From contig CM060109.1 in the NCBI GenBank assembly GCA_030522415.1, positions 4,994,655-5,058,654 of the forward strand: a stretch of DNA of 64,000 nucleotides, given 5' to 3'. This DNA is from Channallabes apus. Its lineage: Eukaryota; Chordata; Actinopteri; Siluriformes; Clariidae. The position numbers were made by a program, and so were the translations under genes. The notes under the pieces were generated by a model, which was given only the letters and a program-made list of their open reading frames with translations, ran no database searches and was not told the origin of the DNA. Below are positions 48,901-57,900 of this stretch, piece by piece (positions within the stretch are counted from its first letter, which is position 1; every line of letters starts with the position of its first letter).

Positions 48901-51900
48901 TACTGCCCCTGAACATGTTCTGCTCAGCATAAATAAAACCTTCCCAAACCCTCACACTCTGAAATGGGTGACGCCAGGTTTTGTTAGATCTGTGCTTCAC
49001 AGAAGTGAGATTGAATCCATCAATAGGGATGAAAAACTGTCCATCTTGGAGTACGTGCTCAGTGATGGGAAGTATGAAGAACTAAAAGGTCTGCAGCTTT
49101 TGCCACTCAGTGATGGACGTTTCAGGTCATTCTCAAACCAGGAGGAGGACACTGCTTTGATTGAAAATGAGAACTTTTCACGGTAAGCTCTGTTCCATGA
49201 CTCTTGTGAATATTTACTGTATGTTTTGTGTTTTGTTAAAGTAATATGTAAATTCTGCTGTGTCTAGATCGCTGCTGCCGTTTTGCAAAGACAGATTTTT
49301 GCCTCATGATCTGAGCAACACCACAGCCAAACATCTAAGGAAAATGGCCATGACAAGTAAGTAAATCATCATGTATTCTGTATTACTGTGTCAAATAATT
49401 TTTAAAATTTGCAACTTTTAATGGCCATTCAGCATTCCTTACCAACAAAACTAAACTGTTTCCATGTTGATGGTTTTTGATACATTCTGAATTTTTTTTA
49501 GCATATTCAAATACAATTTTTATAGTTATTTTAACATTATTTTAATAACAGCATTCACTTATTGCTATAACTCCTGAAGTACAGTTACCATAAATGCACT
49601 TATAAATAAGTATCTTAAAACAAGACTGATGCAGAAATAATAAACATTTGTAGCTTGTACTTTTCTCACTTAAATTTAAATGTAAGCCTTAAGGATTTTA
49701 AAACATGGCTTAAGGATTTGTGAAAATGCTAGTATATATTGTTATATTAACAATTGTTTACATGATCTGTTTAATTCTAGATTCGAAAATGTATCGACTT
49801 ATTAACTTAGATGCAAACAATGTCGCTGCATTTGCCAAAAAACACATACCCAGAGACTGGAAAGAGACTACCCGTCATGTGAAGTGGAATTTCCTGAAAG
49901 ATGATCATCCACCAAAGACATGGCTGAAAGAATTCTGGAAGTTTCTGAACACCTATTGGACAGATCTACGGGAATTTATCGGCATGCCTTTAATACCACT
50001 GGAACCTCTTCAACAAGTAGGCAATACTGTAATGTTAGCAAGATTGGAGGAGAAATCCACATTGATTTTCCAGTGTAGCAGAGAGTCCACCCTGCCAGAT
50101 CAAATTCAAAAAGTGGTGAAGGCTGTTGGAGGTTCTGTCATTAAAAAAGATGAGTGTCTGAAACACCACGACATTGGAAGTTATGTCCTAACGCCATCAT
50201 CAAGAAGCTTCCTCCAAATCCTTTTAAATGTGGACATGGACAAGGTCATCAGGGGCATTGCTTCTGCTTCAATTCATGAAAAAGAAGAGTTTAAAAACTA
50301 TATGTCTTCTTTGGACTGTCTCTCTGAGGAAGAACATTGTTTTTTGTCAGCTCTGCCCATTTTCAGGTTAATGTCTGAAACATATGTTGCCATTGAATCA
50401 AAACAAGCAGTTATTTTAAAGTCCAACCCAACCATTCCAAAGGACTTACCTGTGCCTGACACCATAGTTCAGTGTGCTAATGAAGCTGACCGCAGGCTTT
50501 TGATTCTTCTGAAGGTTGATCTTCTGGATGCTGCACAGTTAGCCAGTTACTTGGTAGACTGCATTGATAACATGCGTTTCACCAAAGAGGCTGAACAAAA
50601 AACAATGACTTGGATATTAAATCATGGATATCTGCTGTTTCCTCAAAGTGAGCAATTGCTCAGGAAAAGCAAGAATCTCAGTTTCATTCTAACAGACCAG
50701 GGTGAACGCAAAAGACCATCAAGTGTTTTTGATCCCACAAACAAAACCTTTGTTGACCTTCTTGAGGAGGACTTCTTCCCACTAAAAATGTACAGGTCAC
50801 CAGAGATGCTACAAAGCTTAAAACAACTTGGTCTACAGACTAAAGAAGATGAATTATCCCCAGCACATGTCCTCCATGTTGCTTCACAAATTCAAAAGCT
50901 CCAAATTCACTCACGAAACAGGGCTTTTAAAAAGGCTGATGTTCTTGTAAGGGTATTGAATGGAAATGACTTGCTCTCAAAATTCTCTGAGGAGGACAGA
51001 CTAAAGCTTCTTCAGTTACAGTGGGTTCCTTGTGAAAATTGTAATTCAATAAAAAGTAAAAACAGCCAGAAGAGGGGATTCTACAAGCCAATTGAAATAA
51101 GAGCTTCAAAATATTCTGCAATTGTAGGGCATGTCATGCCAATTGCTTCAGGCCTAAATGAGAGTCTCTGTCAAAAACTTGACCTTTTTAGTTCCCCTCC
51201 AGCTGAAAAGGTTTTAGAGAATCTGTATGTACTGGTGTCATTAGCTTCAACCATGATCAGTCCAGATTCAGATTATGAGTTCAGAAACAAGCTACACAGC
51301 ACATATCAATTCATGCAAGAAAACATCGAACAGTTCAGAAAGGAGATGAACAATAAATGCATTCCTTGGCTCTGGAGCCAGACTGAATTTGTGTCACCAC
51401 GAGAAGTAGTTCTCACCTATCCAGCTGAACTAGATCTTAGCCTTTACATAAAGAAAGTGGCAGATGAATTTCTACAATATAAGATCCTGCTAAGAGAATG
51501 TGGTGTAAAGGAAACACTTTCTGATGAAGAAATCGAAGCCATACTTCATGACATTAAAGAAAACATTGATGGCAGGACTCCACCTTATGGGGACACCACT
51601 GAACTTAAAGTGTCAATAGCCATCCTTGACTGGATGCGAAAAAATGAAAAGTCTTTGAAGGACAGTACACCTGTACCCGTCATGGCACAAAACCAAAAGT
51701 TCACCTTACAGCCTTTGAAAAATACAGTTTTTTGTGATATCAGTGATGAAGGGTTAGATGACCTGAGACAAGATAAGGAGGAGTTCTATGTCATCCATGA
51801 GGAGGTACTATCTGTCACTGCAAAATGGTTGAAGATTCCTTTCTTAAGTACCCGTATTTTGAAACCCCAGTTAATCGGAGGTGAGGAAGAGCATGAGGGG

Positions 51901-54900
51901 ATTGAGCAGTGCGGTCAAACAGAGCCAATAACTCAAAGGATCAAAAATATCCTCAAAGAGTATGATGATGAAAGTGACATCTTTAAAGAACTCATACAAA
52001 ATGCTGAAGATGCTGGTGCAAGTACATGTGGGTTTATGCTGGACTTCAGATCACACCCTTCTGAAGGACTTATTGATGATGGTATGGCTCTATGCAATGG
52101 TCCCTGTCTTTGGGCATTCAACAATGAACTGTTCTCAGACGAAGATTGGAAAAACATTGTTAGAGTTGGCTCTGCATCAAAAGAAAACAAATTTGAGAAA
52201 ATTGGAAAGTTTGGACTAGGATTCAACGCCGTTTACCACATAACAGATATTCCATCTATTCTTAGTGGAAGATCGCTTCTGATTCTTGACCCAAATATAA
52301 CACATTTGGAGAAGCACATACATAGCAAATCAAATCCTGGAATTAAACTTGACTTGTTCCAAGAGAGACTGTTTAGGAGGTTTCCTGGGCAGTTCAGGTC
52401 TTATCAGGGGATCTTTGGTTGTGATCTGTCAAACACCAACCAGAACTATTACAGTGGAACTCTGATTAAACTACCATTTCGCACAGCAGAGGAGGCCAAC
52501 AATTCAGAAATTAGCTCCAAGGTGTATGACAAAAAGCGCATAGATGCATTTCAGCAACACTTGACAGATGGTTCTCTAACTCCATTGTTATTTCTTAAGC
52601 ACATAACGTCATTGTCTCTTCAAATCTTTGAACAAGACAATAACCCTTTGAATACTGAGACAGTCCTGAAAATAATCAAAGAGGTAACATGTACGATTAA
52701 AATCTCAAATGAAAGTCATCTACATAACATCAGTGAAGCTTTAAAATGTCTTGACACAAAGTGCCATAACATTGTTGATTGTCTTGCTGCCAACATAGTC
52801 AAAATAATCTGTGAGTGTGACATGAGTACTTGTGCCAAGTACTGGCTTGTCTATTCATGTTTTGGAACAAAGGATTCATTAAGGATGTTTCAGAGGGAAA
52901 TGTACCACAGGAAATTTTCTCTACCAATTGGAGGAGTTGCAGTACCTCTACAAAGAGAATCAGACAATATGTGGTCACCGGATGAAAGAGGTATAGATAG
53001 CCAGGCTTTTTGTTTTCTTCCTCTTCCAATTGAAACAGGCCTCCCAGTTCACATCAATGGATCTTTTGCAGTCACATCAAACAGGAAGGCCCTGTGGGAA
53101 AATGGTAAAAAAATGGAGTGGAACAAAGCAATACTCCAAGATGCAGTTACTGCCTCCTACATCACCGCTCTGCTTGAACTGAAGAAAATGGCTCAAAATG
53201 GGAATCTTAAAAACTATGATTACTACACATTCTGGCCTGATACTGAAAAAGTAAACAAAGCATTTCAACCTTTGGTTAGTGCATTTTACTCTGCCATTGT
53301 ACAGAGCTCAAATGTCAGATCTCTGGAACTCTTGAATAATGGGACAAACTGGTGCTCTTTTGACAATGCAAGATTTCTTCATCCAGCAATTCAAGAAAAC
53401 GAGGAAGTGGGAAAACTTGCCATGGAGGTATTCCTGAAATACACAGAACCAAACTATTGTCCAGTTAATTTGCCAGCCTGGGCAAGAAATAATTTAATTC
53501 ATTGCGGCTTTACTGAGTTGATAGAAGAGAGAACGTTTAGCTGGTCTGACTTTTATCGAGTAGTTTTCAAGAACTTGGACAGAATGGATGCAAAAACCAG
53601 GAATGATCTCATATTGAATGCCATAGACTTAAATGATCATGAGGTTGACAAATTGCTAACAAATAATCCATGCTTTCCCACAAAGAAAGTAGGAACTCTT
53701 CAGTTCATCCACAGATTGGTGTACCCTCATGGTAAAGTAGCATGTTTGTATGGCCCAGAGGAAGGTCGTTTTCTTGACGGGACTAATAATGACTATTTTA
53801 CTCCAGAAAGGCTTTTTCGACTGTCAGGCTTGGGAATGTTGACTGATGAACTCACATTAGAGGAGGTTATTGAGAGAACAAAGACAATCCCCAAAGTTTG
53901 GGCTAAAGACAAAAAAAAAGCCTACAAACATCTTCAGTGTCTCTTTGACTCAATGAAAAAACACTGTCACGTTGATTCATTGCACTGGGAAACCCTAAAG
54001 CATACATCATTTCTTCCTGCTCTGGGAACCAATCAACAAAATGAAGTGGTAAGAATGCTTAAAAAGCCATCTAAAATCTATGATTCCCAGTGCTGCCACT
54101 TGGTGAACATGACAGAATTTACTGTTGATCTGTCAAATCTAGGTTTAATCTCAGATGACTCAGTTCTCATAAAATTGGGTGTGATGAAGAACCCACCAAT
54201 TGAGACAGTACTCAGACAACTTAAAGAAGCACACCATCGCGTAAAATCAATTGAAAATTCCATGCTCTTTAACATTGCCAGAAGCTGTTATGACTATCTC
54301 AACAAATATTTATTGGATGATGGCGATTCCACTGCAATTATTGAATATGCACAATCAATGCCATTTGTTTTGATTGGAGATTGCTTTGTAAATACGCAAT
54401 CAGTGGCCATGGGTGGTGAATTTGAGGAAAAGCCATACCTCTATGTTCTTCCCAACCTTCTGTCCAAATTTGAGAACCTTTGGAACTGTGTTGGCATTAA
54501 AAGACAGTTTGCAGCAGAACAATTTGTTGCTGTGCTTAAAGAAATTGGTACTTTTTCAAGACCATTATCAAAAAGAGACCTTAATGTCTGTCTTTCCATA
54601 CTTATAAAGGGACTGTATGGAACTGTAGATGGAATGTCTAAGGACTGTCTAATACCTGATGAAAAAGGTGTGCTAACAAATGTAAGCAAGCTGAAATTTA
54701 ATGACACTCCTTGGATGCCAGTGCAAGCTGGAGTAAGAATTTGCCATGAACTAATATCTCGAGAGGTTGCATGCTATTTTGGTGTAGTAACAACAAGACA
54801 CCATATGCTAAAGAATCATTTAGTTAGTGAGTTTTCACCCTTCGTTAAGGAGTTTGGACAACAGGAGAAATTAACTATTCGGATAAAAAACATAATTGAA

Positions 54901-57900
54901 GCCTATCCAGCCAAAAAAGATATCCTGAAAGAACTAATTCAGAATGCTGATGATGCAGAGGCAACAGAAATCCACTTTATATGGGACAAACGAAAGCATG
55001 GGACTACAAAAACATTTGGAGAAAAATGGGAGTTGCTTCAAGGCCCAGCACTTTGTGTGTACAACAACAAGAAATTCTCAGATGAAGACCTGATTGGTGT
55101 TCAGCAATTAGGAGAAGGAGGAAAACGTGGCACTTTGGGAAGAACTGGGAAATATGGTCTTGGATTTAATTCTGTTTACCATCTGACTGACTGTCCCTCT
55201 ATATTATCTGGTGATGAATATCTCTGCATATCCGATCCAAACCTGAAATATGTGGAAGCTGGAACAAAGGAGTCACCAGGCTGCATGTATTTAATGGATG
55301 AAAATTTTAAAAAGTCTTTCCAGCACGTTTACCAGACCTTTCTTCCGGAAAAATTTTCTCTTCATTCTGGAACCATGTTCAGACTTCCACTCAGGACAGA
55401 GGAAATGGCAGCCAAATCGGAAATTTCACTAAGTGCAGTTAGGGATTATGACATGACTGAACTTTTCCAGGCTTTGACAACAGATTCAGAAGAATTAATT
55501 CTATTCTTGAAGCACATCACAAAAATTCACTTTCATGAAATTAACAAGGATGGAAATGAAGTCAATAATTTCTATATTGAGAAAAAAGTCACAGAGGATA
55601 CACTGGAGCAAAGGGCAGATTTTCATAATCATGTTCGCAATTGCCTCAAATCTGGGATAATAAGGCCATGCCAAGCTTTCTCTAAAGTTATGATCACATC
55701 AGGTAAAAAGAAAAGCCAATGGATTATTGCAGAGCAATTTGGATCACTTTTGGAAAATCAAGAAGAAGCTACATCTAGTGCTAAAGTACCTCAGGCAGCC
55801 CTGGCAGCTTGTTTACACACACAACCTAAAGAAAATGAATTTCAAGGAAAGGCATTTTGCTCTTTGCCATTGCCAGGAAAAACTGGTCTCCCTGTCCATG
55901 TAAATGGAAACTTTGAAGTGGATCATTCTAGGCGGGATCTGTGGAAAGAAGATGCTGAGAGCTTAAAGACCAAATGGAATCAATCACTGCAATTGAAGAT
56001 CATTGCACCTCTGTATGCTGAGCTCCTAAAATATATGTGTACAAACTTCAAAAAGGGTGAACCCAAAATGTTAAACTATCTCATATCACATCTGAACTTT
56101 TGCTTAAGCTTCTTTCCCTGGGTCTCAAAAGCTGTTAGTCAAGCTTGGCATGATATGATCAATGAAGTCTACAGATTAATCAGTCGATTAAACCTTCCAG
56201 TGATACCAACTCTTAAAAGTGTTACAGACACCTCTTTGTATCACTCCGAGAAAAAGTACACGTTTAACTGGTCAAGTGTTTCAAAGCCAAACTCAACAGA
56301 TTCACCTCATTTTATGGAAGACACCCACTATAGCATTCTGCCAATTTTAGAGGGGACTGGAATGAACTTGGTACCATTTTCAATGAAAATCAAAAGAATC
56401 ATGGATAATTTCAAGAGTGCAGGTGTGAATGTGGCTGAAGTTAGTCCTTTATCAGTGATCAATTATTTAAAGAAGAAGAGAATGAATGAGCCTTCACAAA
56501 CTCCTAATGACCTACCATTACCCATCAACCAGACACTAATAAAAGATTCACGAAGTTGTTCAACACTCTTGAAATTTTGTCTAAGCAATGTTAAAGAGTC
56601 AGATAAGAGGTTAATTGACCTTAATGGACTACCTCTCCTCCTCACCAATGATCAGATGTTGGGGAAGTTCAACTCTGATTCTCCAAAGATATACTCAATA
56701 TTTGCTGACGTTTTTCAGGAACACAAGTCCGAATTTGCAGAACGGTCTGTTAATAGTGAACATGCCACAATTCTGCAAGCGGGGAAATATATTGTGGAAT
56801 TAACCATCCCAATAGCAGCAAAGTTCATTGGGCCAGTTCTTCGACAACATCTTCAGCACTCACAGGTCAATGATGCAAATGGGCTTCATACAGCAGGAAA
56901 AGAAGCAAAAGAATGGCTTAAGAAACTGTGGTCTTATTTTGACCATGAAGTCAAAAAGAAGGCTTTCCAAAATGGAGATACAAATCAGGTCTTTAATGAA
57001 ATCAAGAAACACTTCTCTGGCAGTCACATTTTGCCTGTCATTTATCCAAATCAAAAAGAAACATGTTTTCTACAAAAACTTGGAAATATACATACTATTG
57101 TTCATCATCCTTCACAATACATGAATCAATCAGAACGCATTTCTGCCATTCTCATTAAACTGGGATCCATGACATTAGACCGCAACTTCTTCCTTCAGCT
57201 TGGTGAATTCTTGCACAAACATGTCCATCCAGAAATTTTAGATACCAAAGACAGCTGGGCGGTACTTAAGCAGTTAGACACAATCCCACATTCACAGTTT
57301 GAGCTGCTTTCTGATGATGAAAGTGACGATCTTCAATGCTTCCTACAATCTGGCATGAGTTACTCTAAAGATACAAATGAATATCAGAGAATGTTTAAAT
57401 CATTGCCCTTGTTTCAGACAATATGTGGAAAGCGGCAAAGGATCGATTTTCACAGTAATGTATTTATTCTGAATTCTGAATTTCAAAATACATTTTCAGG
57501 CTTGTACTCATTTGATGACTGCAACAGCATTTTTCTCAAAAACAACCTTGTAAATCAAAGCCTATCAAAATGCCTGAACATTCAGATTTTAAATGACCTG
57601 GAGTACTGTGTCAAATTCATAATTCCTTTTGTACACAAGCTTAAACAAACCATGCTTCTTGATTTAATAAGGCTGTTAGTTGAACTGAGCCAAATAATTG
57701 ACTATAGAACATATAAAGACAACTTTGCCTCAGCCTTGAGAAATATCAAATTTATTCCTGACATCAATGGTTGTTTTCAAGTGGTCTCATACTTCTTTGA
57801 TGACACTGTAACGCTGTATAAAGTTATGCTTCCAATGGAGAGGTTTGTTCCACATACCTTTTGGGAGCAATTTCAAAATAGTAAACAAGCACAATCCCTC

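Noticed and set aside
49720..49780. ATG at 49720 as the start of the 3669-codon frame
   Set aside because: The stretch is intron ending in TTAATTCTAG. The phase-correct join to 49356 and the sacsin-like upstream exons show that translation begins at 19435.
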